From assembly GCF_003589595.1 (NCBI RefSeq), contig NW_020654133.1, positions 895,691-959,690 on the forward strand: a DNA stretch of 64,000 bases, given 5' to 3'. The notes below the pieces were generated by a model that ran no database searches, was not told the origin of the DNA, and worked only from the letters and a program-made list of their open reading frames with translations. The translations under genes and the position numbers were made by a program. Below, piece after piece: positions 23,975-56,700 of this stretch. This DNA is from Hyposmocoma kahamanoa (lineage: Eukaryota > Arthropoda > Insecta > Lepidoptera > Cosmopterigidae). Position 1 is the first letter of the stretch, and every line of letters begins with the position of its first letter.

Positions 23975-24095
23975 AATCAGAGCAATTGCAATTGTTGACA
24001 GGGGTAATTGCAATAATTTACAATGGCAATTGCAATTATTGACAAGGGCAATTGCAATTATTGACAGGGGCAATTGCAACTATTGACAAAGTCCA
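23975..24095. repeat. Short tandem repeat with CAATTGCAATTATTGACA
   Basis: Four imperfect units of about 28 bases built on GGGGCAATTGCAATTATTGA, with the palindromic core CAATTG in each. No spacer structure of a CRISPR array. Confidence 0.7.
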
Positions 24096-24832
24096 AACTC
24101 GGACTAAACGCGCAAAGACTAGGTTCTGTGAAGCAAAACTTTTCTGCTCCCTTCTTATCCTTGCTGCCCCTTGTTGGACACACGACACTTGCTACTGAGG
24201 TAGCACGTGAGGTATGTGTCTCAACCAGAGATAAAAGCAATCGAAGCTAAAGAATTCTTCAATTCTATAAAACTGTTCTCCTAGTCTTCTTGTATTTAGA
24301 GATGACAATAATAGATCAATTGCTTGATGCAACAGTGAAGGGCTGTGCACGCCTTAATGTAAGTCATTCTAATAATATATGAAATCTAATAATGCCTTTT
24401 CAGGTGCAGTGCCTTTACGTTTTACAATAATAATCCCATTTACAAGTTAGTGATGTTTATAGTGAACCGCTTTCAAACGTACGCCTTATGCAACTCTTCC
24501 ATGCGTCTTTTCTTGGCAACATTCAACCAGTCTCCCAGCTATATATTATGTGATGTCATTATCAATTTCTTACTCAAGTCAGGTTATACTGAGCATATTT
24601 TTCACAGCAATTTCAAGTACCGTATTAGCAAAACCATGCAACCTTAATCCTCGAAATGGCATTATGATTAAATTATAACTAAATTGTTTCGTTTTTGCTT
24701 TCCAAATTCCCCCATTCCCAGGGCATAATGTAGTATTTAGGGACATGCTACTAATCAGCTTGTATTTTTTACACCCACAATTGCAATTAACTCGCTTAAC
24801 TACATGCTAAAGAAAAAATCCTCAAATACTCC

Positions 24833-43799
<18,967 letters not shown>

Positions 43800-44770
43800 T
43801 ATTTTGTCTTAAATTACAACTTAATCTGCAAGATTAATGAGATATAATAATAATATTTGTTTTTACAAAATGTTCATATGCTGTCATCTTTGCCGTAAAC
43901 ATGGATTTAGTACATTTAGTATGCTAAATCTATGGCCGTAAACCAGAAAAGATATTGCATAATATGTTACGGTAGATTCGGAACGGATTAACTTCGGGTG
44001 TTTGTGTATTTATTGAAAATAAAATGCAATTTAACAATCTTAACACTTACCTACAATTATGGCTCTAAATTTTTATGTGAAGTAAAATTATGATGTTAAA
44101 TAATTAAAAAGAATCGCCATCTAATTAGCTATTATAATTTATTAACTTTTCGATTATTTTTCAAAAATCGGATTATTTGGAAAACCTTTTTTTTTATAAA
44201 CTATTCACCCATTTATTATTTGGGTAGGCAAAGGTTCCAACATACAGCCTCTTGGAAAATAACTTGTGTGTAAAATTTTACAACGCTACTTACATACTTA
44301 CTTACTTGCACATACTTGTTATGTTGTATGTACATACATACCTGTTATCATAGAAGATATTAATTAAAAATAAAGTGTATTCTACCATGAAACGAAAATG
44401 TACTGTGCGTTTTTACCATGGTTTTTCAATTGAAATATTCAATATTCATTGCATCCTTTTCCTCATAATCATGAATTACTAACCAAATACAAATTTGACA
44501 TTTTTAAATTATATTTATGGAGAAAACTGAACTAACGATATGCCGTAATACGTCTTTATTTACATACTTTTTCCAAAATAGAATTACCGTGGATACTTTG
44601 CTTTCCATTGGAAGATATTAAAACTTGAAAGCCAAGAAGATGGTTTCGAGAACAAATGGTAATTACCATAGTGACAAACACGAACATATTGTTAAGTACT
44701 CTGTGCACGAATCTGTGTAACAACAAAAATGAGATTTTCATAAAATAATAACACTAATACTGTGTTAAAA
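43800..44770. promoter_or_regulatory. Divergent promoter region of two zinc-finger genes
   Basis: The two start codons (43799 on minus, 44771 on plus) face away from each other across about 970 AT-rich bases. No repeat family of the window is recognised inside. Both transcription starts must lie here, or in unseen 5' exons. No TATA or initiator assignment is attempted. Confidence 0.55.
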
Positions 44771-47700
44771 ATGGCTTCGGTATCAAGTTTAATATGTTTA
44801 ACAACTATTTGTGAAGGTTGTCTAAGTGTGGATAGAAAGTTACAGACAATTTTTAATGAAGAAAGCCTGAAACTGTTTTACGATATTTTAAACCCTTTGG
44901 TATGTTCATTTTCTTATTATTCTATTCCCATATCTTACCTTATATCATTTAAAAACACTGGTAATGCTTACGACTACGTCTTTTTCCGTTAGTTTTAAGT
45001 CTAACAAGGGCTACGATTTGAAGGTTTGAACCCACCATACGTTACAAACTGTTAATTGAAAACCTAATAAGATTCCTTTAGATCCTGAAAATATGGTGCA
45101 AGTCATTAGGAAAAACAGTTTCGCACAAAAGAGAATTTTGTAACGTCTCCGTTGTTGAGTGGCTTGCACACCAGTTTTCATGATGCCGTCATCGCTGAGG
45201 TTCTGAGTTCGATGTAGAAATACCTTACACTATGGAAACTAAAGGACATGTTATGTTGACATATATAAATCAGACGTTATATGTTTAAGATGCATTTCGA
45301 CATTGAAAACATAAACGTGTTTTGTCTTTGTTTAACTAATCTTAAGCCAAATGAGGTAGCATTACATTGGTCTGTGTTAAACACAGGAATCGAAAATACG
45401 TAACGTCACTTAAATGCCAACCGTGTCCATTTCACCATACATGAGGTACATGATATGGTTGTCAAAGGGAAGTACATGAAATGTCAAAACAAATGTCTTT
45501 CCAAGTGTTTTATTGAATTATTCGCATGTATTGTAATAAAATGGATAAAAATATGGACAGTGAGAACAATTAAGTATTAATAAAAATTTGTCCCTACAGC
45601 ATTATGGGATGTGGCATTTGAAAAAGCCAAGATTGACCGAATGTAACATAGTACAGACACGTGTTATTTTTCTGTCTATGACAACTGTAACTACTAAAAA
45701 TTCTTATTTTATAAAGCCAGCAATACAAAGACCATGTTGGTGTAATGTTGCTGGGTGAAGGCCAATACCAACATATAGACAGACTATTTGCCTTGCCTTG
45801 CCATTGTTCGGTGTCACTTGCCTAGCTGACCGAGTGAAGATGAGCGCTAACATGTATAGAGCTCATTTGACGTGGCTTGTCACAACTCGCAGTCGCTTGT
45901 GACTACTTGTGTCACTTCAGAGAAGTGTTGATTTTCTGCACAAATCGAAGGCGCTCAGCCAATAGTAGTCAATTGGCATTGTATAATCAGACATTTGCAT
46001 GCTATTTAATATATGCGAAACATGTTTATACTAACACTGTCTCGTCACATCTCCTATTAAACCATGTTTTTAGTAAATAAACATATACATTTATATATAT
46101 TAGATTGTTACACATAGGAAATTAAACTATTTTACCGGATTTAAATCGCGTATATTTGTTTTTTCAAACAAACCGAAATTTTGGGAACTGTACGGGACCC
46201 AGTCAACCGTGACCATGGGACCTGTGAAAAAACAATTATACGCAATTTAAATCCGGAAAAATAGCTTCATTTCCAATATTATTATTGATAATAATACTAC
46301 TTTCATTTATTTCCAAAATTAAATGGAAATATTAAAGATTCACTTCAATCAGTCACTGATATTAATGCTATACCAATGCATAAATACAAAAAAGCTTTTA
46401 CACTATTTGGAATCTGTTTAAAAATTTCTCTATGAAAATAAGAATCTTGAGGTTGTAAATGTATAGGATTTATATTTTATAGTTTTCTCTTTTTTATATA
46501 CTCTCAAATTACAAATATTATTTTTATCTGTGCAAATTCACTTTTCGTAATATTTGAGCATTTGTAAACGGAAACCAATAAATTCAAAATTTCATGTGAC
46601 ATTCCCGGATATTCTCATAATGACCTAAAATATGCCCAAATGGAATATTGATCTACTTTAATTAAATGTTTGCATACCGATAATGACTTATCGATAGATT
46701 ATGGTATGACACTAAAGAAATCCGCCATTTGTTTGTTCAATTTTTGTTTAGGTATGCGTATTCATTCCATAGTTAGGGCAGCTCCTTTCTTTTATTTTTT
46801 TCCATCCTCTAAGAGAAATACTAACTTTTCTATATTGTATCGGGTCAGTCTATGTGTTTGTGGTACCGTCGTTGATTCCGATTTCCATAACACTAGTGCT
46901 TTAGTTACTTATTTTGGTACCAGAGTAACGTATTTTATTTTATTTTTATTTTTATTGTAATGGTACAAATTACAGAAAACAGATTACAGCATTGTTTTCA
47001 AACAATTTTTTTTAAAAGAGACACAAGAGTAAATCTGCATTCCAATTATAACTGTACACAGCATTAAAAAACTATAGATTTTGGATCTTATGAACAAATA
47101 AATGAAAAAAAGAAAACAATAACAACAATACAGAAGAATTTTAAAATAGGTCAAATGAGTCGTTTAATGATGGACGTGATGTTGTCTAATATTTATCTAT
47201 TTATTCTCAACTTAACCTTTATTCTACAGGAGCCTGTGAATCACCCCCTTTCTCTATGCTGGGAGTGTGCCTCCGTCATGTACGGGATATTGAAATTCAA
47301 GTCACAAGTTAAGAGGGCGCACGAGTTGCTTGTCAGTTATATGGTAAACCATACAATTATGGTCTATTTACATTTCACAACTTGGTACCAGACCAGCGTT
47401 GCCTTGACAATAGAGAACAGAACTTGAACTTACAGTATCATACATTACCATAGGCAGAGCCATCCGTGCCACATTTAGTATATTGCTTTTTAATACTCTT
47501 CTTAGAGACGAGGCAATGCTGTACTGCCATCATACTTATTTCTGCCACCTACATCGACCTACCAAAAAATGGCCAGCTAGCAGTAATGTGAGTGTTACTG
47601 CATTCTGGTTTTGAAGGGTAGAGGTGCTGGTGAAATATATAGGCACGTAGGACTTGTCAACTTATGTCTCATGGTGACAGGTGCAGTGGCAGTGCCCCTC

Positions 47701-50700
47701 ATATCTTTCCGATTTAAAGCTCTGCGTGGCACTGCAACTGTTATGAACACGTGTAGCTTACTACCAGGCACACAACTTTGACATCCTGTCACTTGAAATT
47801 ATAAAAAGAAGCATTAAATTACTTTACTTACTTCGCTGGCTACTGGACAATAACACGTAGGTTACCCCAAATCAGTGTTGGGCGTTAATCAATTAAATTT
47901 CAATCAATAATTCAGATTAAAAAATCAATTCAATTGAAATCAATTGCAATTAAATCAATTGCGACGCGCCGCAATTGATTTAATTGCAATTGATTTTAAT
48001 TGCAATTGATTTCAATTGAATTGATTTTAATTGCAATTAAATTTGCAATTAAAATCAATTCCGGCCTGTTGGGGGTCCGGTTGAGGGCTCCAGGGCCCCG
48101 GTTGGGGGCCCTAGTTAGGGGCTCCAGTTGGGGGCCCCGGTTGGTGGCCTCAGTTGGGGGCCACAGTTGTGGCCACTGTTGGGGGCCCTGGTTGGAGGCC
48201 CTAGTCGGGGCCCCAGTTGGGGGCCGTAGTGGGGGCCCCAGTTGGTGGCCCCGGTTTGGGGCCACAGTTGGGGGCCCCGGTTGGTGGGGCCAAAGTTGGG
48301 GGCCCCGGTTGGTGGGCCCAGTTGGAGGCCACAGTTGGGGCCAAAGTTGGGGGCCCCGGTTGGTGGGGCCAAAGTTGGGGGCCCCGGTTGGTGGGCCCAG
48401 TTGGAGGCCACAGTTGGGGCCACAGTAAGGGCAGTTGGGGGCCCGGTTGGGGGCCCCAACTAAGCTCCCACTAGCGCCCCCAACCGTGGACCCCAACTAT
48501 AGCCCCCAACCGGGGCCCCCAACTGTGGCCCCCAACTGGGGCCCACAACCGGGGCCTTCAACTGTGGCCCCAACTGTGGCCCCCAACCGGGGCCCCCAAC
48601 TTAGTCCCACTAGGGCCCCCAACTGAGGCCCCCAACTGGGGCTCCCAATGGGGCCCCCAACCGGGGCCCGCACGCATCTAGGGCCCCCAACCGGGGTACC
48701 CCACCTGTGGCCCCCAACCGGGGCCCCCAATTGTGGCCTCCAACTGGGGCCCCCAATCGGGGCCCCCAACTGGGGCCCCCACTAGGGCCCCCAACTGGGG
48801 CCCCGACTAGGGCCCCCAACTGGGGCTCCCACTAGGGCCCCCAACAAGGGCCCCCAACTAGGGCCATCAACCGAGGCCCTGGGGCCCTCCAACTGGGGCC
48901 CCCAACCGGGCCCCCAACTAGGGCCATCAACCGGGGCCCTGGGGCCCTCCAACTGGGGCCCCCAACCGGGCCCACAAGAGGGGCCCCCATAACCAACGCG
49001 CTAACTCACCCCCATATAAATTTATCATAATTGTCAGTTTTAATTGTTAATTGTTAATCAAAAACATTGAAAAGATTGAAAATTGATTAATTGTTAATTG
49101 CGGTTCTCGCAACTAACAATTGATCAATCGTTAATTGCTGTTTCGCAATTGACAATTAATTAATTGTCAATTTTTAATTGCCAGAACAATTAAATTTTGC
49201 CCAACACTGCCCCAAATACACTTTTTTGACAGTTTTTACCTTTCCCATTCCTTCCACAAGCTACGAAGTTGGATTTAATTTCGCTGATTCTGTTCGTTTG
49301 ATCTCTGTACTGAATCTGACCCTCCAGTTCCCAAATTCTCCTTTAATTAGTCACAGAATATTTCAGAATGTCTTCCAATCGTGGCAATGTTAAGGAAGCA
49401 ATCTACTTGACATATTTTTGCGTGTATAGTGATTTAATTGGCCAGCTTTAATTGTCTATCACATTCTTGATGCGAATAAAACTGGCTAGATGAAGCGATA
49501 GTTGGCAAGTCACGTAGTCAGCAGAACCTTAGACTATGGAAATCAAAGGACATGTTATGTTGACATTTATAAATCAGACGTTATATGTATTATGATGCAT
49601 TTCGACATTGAAAACATAAACATGTTATTGTCTTTATTTAACTACTGCGTGACGTCGTAAGCCAAATTGAATTATTATATTGAATTATTTGCATGGACAG
49701 TAATAAAATGGATAAAAATACTGACAGTGAGAACAATTAGGGATTAATAAAAATTCGTCGCTGCAGCATTAAGGGATGTGGCATTAGCCAAATTGAAAAT
49801 CAACCAAATGTAATATTGCACAGGCACATCTTTCTGTCTATAAATCACACAATAGCCCAAATATCTCATGTAATTAGACTTATATAAGTAGTTTATTCAT
49901 AAATCTTGCCAAATTTTGCTTTGGTTACTCAAGATTGCCTACTTGTTTGTATATTTTGATTATTGTTGTAAATGATTGTTTTGTGATAGTTTTGTTCTTG
50001 TAAGCATACATATTATCGATATTCTGTTATTAAAACAATTCGCTATGAGGTTTTTTTTTACTATTTCAAGATTACCTACAATTGAAAAAAGAAAAAAAAA
50101 GATTGGTTGGAAATCGTAGGACTGCCGAATATAAACATTGGATCAAAGACTTAGGGTCGTATTCTAGAACTCTACTCAATGCTCAAGTTAGGATTGCACT
50201 GGAAACACAAGCACTGGAAATACGACCCTAATGGCAGGGACTTGAGTATGATTTTGAGTGCTCAACTCCATACTCAAATCCTGACTTGAGCATTGAGTAG
50301 AGTTCAAGAATACGACTCTTAGAGAGACTTAAAGAGATCTTCATTTATTCGTTTCATTTTGAAGAGTCAAATTTTAACAGAACTTTGAATGTAACTAGAT
50401 TACATGATAATGCGATTCTATCATTAGGTTTATTTGGTAAATAATTTTTATTTAATTTAGATTCAACAAGACTCATTTACTAGGCATTCTCAGTTCCTGA
50501 AAACAAAATTATCTATGATGTTAAAAAAATTGCCACAATTAACATGAAACAAAAAAGTGCACATAAATTAACAAAATGTCATGTGATCAAAACAAGATGT
50601 TCCCAAATCGAATATTGATCTACTTTAATTAAACGTTTTAATCATACTTTTACAGTAAATTAAAGAAACAAAAAACGATTTCAACATTCAAGCCATACAT

Positions 50701-53700
50701 TTGCATGTCGATAATGAGTTATCGATAGATTATGGTACAACACTAAAAAAATTCCCCATTTGTAGCGTTCCCCATTTTTGTTTAGATTTGCACATTCATT
50801 CTGTAGTTAGGGCGGCTCCTTTCCTTTGTTTATTTTCCATCCTCTAAGAGCAGAACTGATAATTTATGAGAAGAAAATTTCTCATCTTCAAGTTAAAGGA
50901 AACTTTTGTTGCGCATGGTCTTAGAAAATGTATGTGGTATTGAATAGCATTCTACAATAAGGCCTGTTTTTTATGTGGATGAATTAAAATTTATAATATA
51001 TTTCATTCTGTTAAAGAAGGTTTAATTCTTGGAATTGAAATAGCTTTTAAGATCTAAATTGCGTACTTTTTTTTTTCAAACAAAACTCATCAAGTCATCA
51101 ATAAGGTTTTAAATTATATTAGCAAAAACAACTTGGTACGTTTTAATGGCAAAAGTCGCAGGTATCACCCAAGGGGTTAGGAGATAGTTTAGGCCTATCA
51201 AATTATTATTTAAGTAAATATTTGTGCTTTCTCTATTTTTCTTCATGTGGTTTTCTTTAATTTGGTTTTTGATACTAAAATGTAAATTCTAAATTGCAGC
51301 TTCACCATTCGACCACCTTACCGACACTATCGTCATTAAAAACATTCACAAATCAAAGTCTGTTAGAAATCTCATACCCAGAACACAATACAGAACAGCC
51401 AGAAAACTTAGAAATTGACACCCAACATTCAACAAATGAAAGTAATAATGTTGGTGAAATAAAATATGACAAATTATCATTAAATCTAAATAAAATGGTT
51501 GAAAATATCAATAGCACTAATGCAGTTATCAATAATATATCAAAAGCTATCGGTAAGAAAGCTAGAACTAATCGGTCAAAGAGAGATGTAGAGCATGATG
51601 AAGCGGAGCCATTAGCATTTATTAAAGTTGAAGACCAAGACAATGGGGTTGATCATCTTGAAGGATATTATGTTGATGAGAATTTAGATGATGTAAGATT
51701 TGATGACGATGATGATGAGGATAAGGACTTAAAGGTAAGTAACGTGTAAAATGAATGTAGGTACCAATTTTAAAGTTGCAATGAGCTTTTTATCTTTATT
51801 TTTATTATAGTTATTTTTAACTGCCTCCGTGGCCGAACGGTTACCATTCCGGACTGCCACGCAGAGGTCCCAGGTTCGATTCTCGGGCCGGGAGACATAT
51901 TTGTATGGCCTACATTTATTTCTATCGTGAGTTTGGGTGTAATTTGTGGCTGTCTATGTGTGTGTCCATGGCACCCGCGACACAGGGTTTCCCTAGTGCG
52001 GTGCGGTCACAAAAACTACCATGCTGCCTAGTCCATGCGAATTGACGACTTCACGTTAGTGCACACAAAGCAATCTTAATGTACCTGTTTAAATTTCAGG
52101 CTGTATTAAAATCTGATCCCTTTCAATGCACGTCAACGAAGTCAAATGGAAGGCGTCGACGGAAAACCAAAGCTGAGTACAACGATTCCGACGATGAACC
52201 ACTCACGTTGAAGAAGTCAAAAATTGCTAAATGTGCCCTAAAGAGTCAAACAGGTATAAAGGCCAAACTAATAAGGGATTTGTTGCGAAACTTACTTTCT
52301 AGCGTGTAAGTATAATTTCAGAAGGTCCGAAGCAAGACAGGCGCAAAAACCCGGGCCCGAAACGCGAGAAGCCAGCCGGCGTCATTCGCAACGCCCGAGT
52401 TAACAGAAAGCTCGAACAGCTTGGAGTGCCTACGTCGGCGTTAGAAATGGTCGTGCTTTCGTGGGAAGAGGTAAGATTGTTACACACGTCTACACACACG
52501 TGCAATCAAACACACAGGCACGCACATTTTTAGCTTCAGTCTATTTATTTAGATTGTGTAATTGCGGATTATAACAATTTGTGACGCACACAGAGGGCAA
52601 CACTACAAGAACCTCGCGTTTATCGTGGCTCTCTTAGAAGTCTATACAACCATAATTGTGGCTTTGGTTGATAACAGCGAAAGTGTCCAATGAATCACTT
52701 TGGAAAAAATATGTAGTAAAATTGAGGATGTACTCTGATATGCACGGTGTAAAAACACGATTCGTAAAAATTTTCACGATAGAAAAAAAAACACAAACTT
52801 ACCTCGAAATTGTACACGAAAACCGCTGTATTCAATACGTACTTTACATATATAATATCTCGTATCAACTGAGCTAAAGTATAACACTTATTACTATACG
52901 ATATACATTTTTCAAATGGCTTCAACTTCGTTTGTAAAAATTAAATTCTGAAATAAAGCCTGCGTTCCTGCCGCTCGCCCCTCGCCGCTCGACCCGAGCA
53001 AAATGAACCGTGTTAGTACGGGAAAAATTTGAATTCATGGGGTAGTATAGACGCTTAACAATGAGTATGTTTCTCAGAAACTATATGTTGTTCTCCTCAC
53101 TATAACAGCAGATTTTATCAAATCGTCTATCGCGTAGTTTCCCAAAGTGATCCCTACTGCCCCACTGGGGGCGCTGAAGAGTTCTAGGGGTTGCAGTAGG
53201 GACCTCGGAAGCAGTTGAGGCGTGCTGATGCTGTCCAAGGGGTGCGGTAGCATTTGAAAAAAAAACCTGAATTATCTATATAAACTTCACTACAAATTTT
53301 TTTATTGTGATTTTTTGTGTTAAATTAATATAAAAAATACGTGTTTTTAATTATTTTTGTGGTGGTGGGCGTTAAAATTTCTTTATCTGGCCTAAGTGGG
53401 CGGTGAGCCATAATTTTTGGGAACCTATGGTCGATCATACGAGTGACCCCTGATTGGATAGTACTGCCACCTTACCTATTTCTACCGCCAGTAATGTCAG
53501 CATTACTGTGTTCCGGTTTAGAAGGGTAGGGGTGCTTTCGTAATTACAGGCACGTGGGACTTGCCAACTTATGTCTCAGAATGACGGACGCGGTGGTAGT
53601 GCCCCTCAAATATTTGCAATTTAAAGCTCCGAGTGGCACTGCAACTGTTATGGACAGGCGCATAACTTGTTCGTCCCGTCACTTGACGTTATAAAAGGAA

Positions 53701-56700
53701 ACCCTGCATGAAGTCCAGTGTCTTCTACCCTGGTTTGCATGACACAATGACGAGACGCTCTAGGTAGTCATTATCCCGCCTTGAGACGCCTACAACGATA
53801 TACACACTCAAACACACAGACCTCCCACAAGACTGTCTCAGAGAAGCTCCCATTTATACACAGTGGTATTTTTGTGTACAGGTGGAAGCGGAGCGGGCAA
53901 AATCGCTACGCAGCGAAACGTTCACCCGCCACGAGTACCGCTGCTACGACTGCGCCGTTGGGTTCAACCACCGAGCGAAGCTGGAGGACCACATGGTAAA
54001 GCATTCGCAGGTACGTATGTGGACGACGAAACCACAATTATTGGACAAACAAGATAATCCACACAAGTAAAACAAATTTAGTCCGGGCTGGGTGTTCCCG
54101 GTAGTGCCGGACTAAGTTATTGTGCCCTGGTATTCATAGTACAGGTAATATCCTAGTTTGAGAGTAACTGCCTCCGTGGCCGAACGGTTACCATACTGGA
54201 CTACCACGCAGAGGTCCCGGGTTTGATTCCCGAGCCGGGAGAAATATTTGTAAGGCCTATATTTATGTCTCTCGTGAGTTTGAGTGTAATTTGTGGTTGT
54301 CTATGTGTACTCGTACATATAAAGGGTTTCCCTAGTGCGGGGCTGTGTTGAGTGTGTTCGTAAAAAAGTAACAATTGTTGTGGTGTAGTGAGTTTGAATA
54401 CAGCTAAGAAAATCTGGTTAATAGAAAAATTTATCTTAACAGTAAATGATACATTGAAGTTATTTTTACAATGACCAAAGGTGAGTATCACGCGAGACCG
54501 CTGCGCGCCGCGTCGCTACAATAGTGATTTTAATGTGGCTGAATACTGGCAACAGTTGCCATATTGAAAAAATCGGCCAAAAAAAGTACAAACTTTTTTC
54601 ATTTACATTCCCGCCTTTTCATTTACTTTTTTTAAATACTGTTTTATTTCACTTTCAATGTAGTTTTTTCGCAAATGTGTTAAAAACGTCGTTTGTCCAC
54701 GTGCGGATTTGTCATTTTCACTTGTCTCGAGTCTCGTGAATAACGACTAACTTTCCGCACTCGCATGAAAAATAACTACAATTGGATCGCGTCCCGGGGC
54801 GTAACTTGAACGAACGCAGCTCGGTGTCGCCCTGTGCTTTCTCGCCCCGTAAGAGCCCAGCCTCGGCTTCGCAGGCGGCCGGCGCCGCGGAGTGCAGCGT
54901 GTGCCGCGTGCGCTGCCGCGACGCGCACGCGCTGGCCGCGCACCGCCGCCGGCACCGCGTCAGGTGGGTCCTTCGGGCGGGGTCGGGTCCCGTCGGCGCC
55001 GGTCGGCTCCGGCCGGCTCCGGCCGAGACCGACCGCGACGCGTGCGCAGGTGGCGCTGCTGCCGCTGCCAGGCGCTGTGGTCGCGCGCGGCCGTGGGCGC
55101 CGACCACTTCGCCCGCGCGCACGCGCACGCGCCCGCCGTGCACCGCTGCTCCGTCTGCGGCCACCGCGAGCCGTGAGTGCGCCCTCCCCTTCCCCCTCCC
55201 CCTCCCCCGCGCCGTTCGCCCCGACTGCCCCTCGCCCTGCCCGCAGGACCCTCGGCAAGCTGCGCAACCACCTCAAGAACCACGCCGAGCGCCAGAAGTG
55301 CGAGCTGTGCGGGAAGACCTTCCGCGACAGGACGTCGCTGAGGACGCACTTGTTGTGAGTCGGGGCCGTGCCCTTCTTTTCCTTCTCTCGACTCGTTTGC
55401 GTGATGTGTAATATTTTGTTAACAAATATTATTAGCCTGTCGACACTGTGTATACTTTGCCTAATAAAAATAATCTCGGTACAGAATATTAAAAAAAACC
55501 GATCTCGAAAGTCTTTTATCCCCTAGTTTGCCACCCTAAGGGTCGTATTCTAGAACTCTACTCAATGCTCAAGTCGTTAATCATCAAGTCATGGTTTAAA
55601 ACACTCGAAATTATACTCAAGTCCCTGCCATTAGAGTCGTATTTCCAGTGCTTGTGTTTCAATTGCAATCCTGAGTAGAGTTCTCGAATACGACCCTTAG
55701 AGGTGGAATACTTTCTTCAAATTTAAATGGGACCGCTCCTAAGGTACCCTCTTTCCAACTAAAAAGAATCATCAAAATCGATTCACAAATACCGGAATTA
55801 TCGCGTAACATACATACAAAAAAGTTACAGTCTAATTGAGAACCTCCTTGTATTAATGGTTCCCTTTGCAGCATTCACAAAGGCGAAAAGGAGCACGAAT
55901 GTCCGTCGTGCGGGAAGCGGTTCCTGTTCAAAAAAGCCATGGAAGTGCACATGATCACGCACGATGCGCATGCGCACCTCTACTGTCATCAGGTCAGCGG
56001 AACAATATTATTACCCCTACGCAAGTATTGTATTAAGATGAGAATGTCCAATGTCATATTTATGGTATGATTACGTTATAACGGCCGAACAGTTTCCTAG
56101 ATTCCCAAGCCAGAAAAATACTTATATGACCTGCATTTATTTCTTTCATGAGTTCAAGTGCACTTTGTAGTTGCTATGCACGTGGACACACAAGAAACCA
56201 GGGATAAAGGGGCTAACTACTGCGGGGCCAAGAGTGTGTGCTTATTTGACCGACTGACATAAATGGGAAATGTAAAGTTTTGTATAAATTAGTTGTAAAT
56301 AATTAATTAGTAATTAATATTGTTTCAGTGTGATATGAATTTCAAAAATCGCATGTCTTTTTACCAGCACATGAAGTACAACCTTAAACATATCGACCCA
56401 GCTAAGCTCAAGTAAGTACATTTTCTTGTTAAAAATTTATTTTATATTTGGTTTAATTTGCTAAAAATTGACTAAAGTTAAACAATGTATGGCGTTGAAC
56501 GTCTCGGTTAAGTTTAGTTCAAAGTTGTAGTTAGTCGCGTTGAGTCGAGTGTAGAAAATTGAAAGAGTTATTGAAATTTTCAATAGTTATAATGGATGTT
56601 AAGAGTGTATATAACTTTAAATGCTTTTGGTTGATTCCGTCTAACAGTGAAGGTGTTGAGTCAACGACTCTACAAACAATTGTAGTGAAAACACGATAAA

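Noticed and set aside
23975..24095. CRISPR-like array
   Set aside because: Repeats are contiguous with no unique spacers, and the DNA is eukaryotic.
47996..48819. Long overlapping open frames on both strands, Gly/Pro/Val-rich
   Set aside because: They are direct translations of the GC-rich tandem array inside a transposon. All frames stay open because the repeat has few stops, and there is no splice or start context.
54820..54874. Earlier acceptor CGAACGCAG for exon 7
   Set aside because: It would shift the frame relative to exon 6. The acceptor at 54874 keeps phase and the finger spacing.
54718..55411. Several open frames of 94-209 codons on both strands
   Set aside because: GC-rich exons 7-9 lack stops in all frames. 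Only the frame that follows the splice sites gives proper C2H2 fingers.
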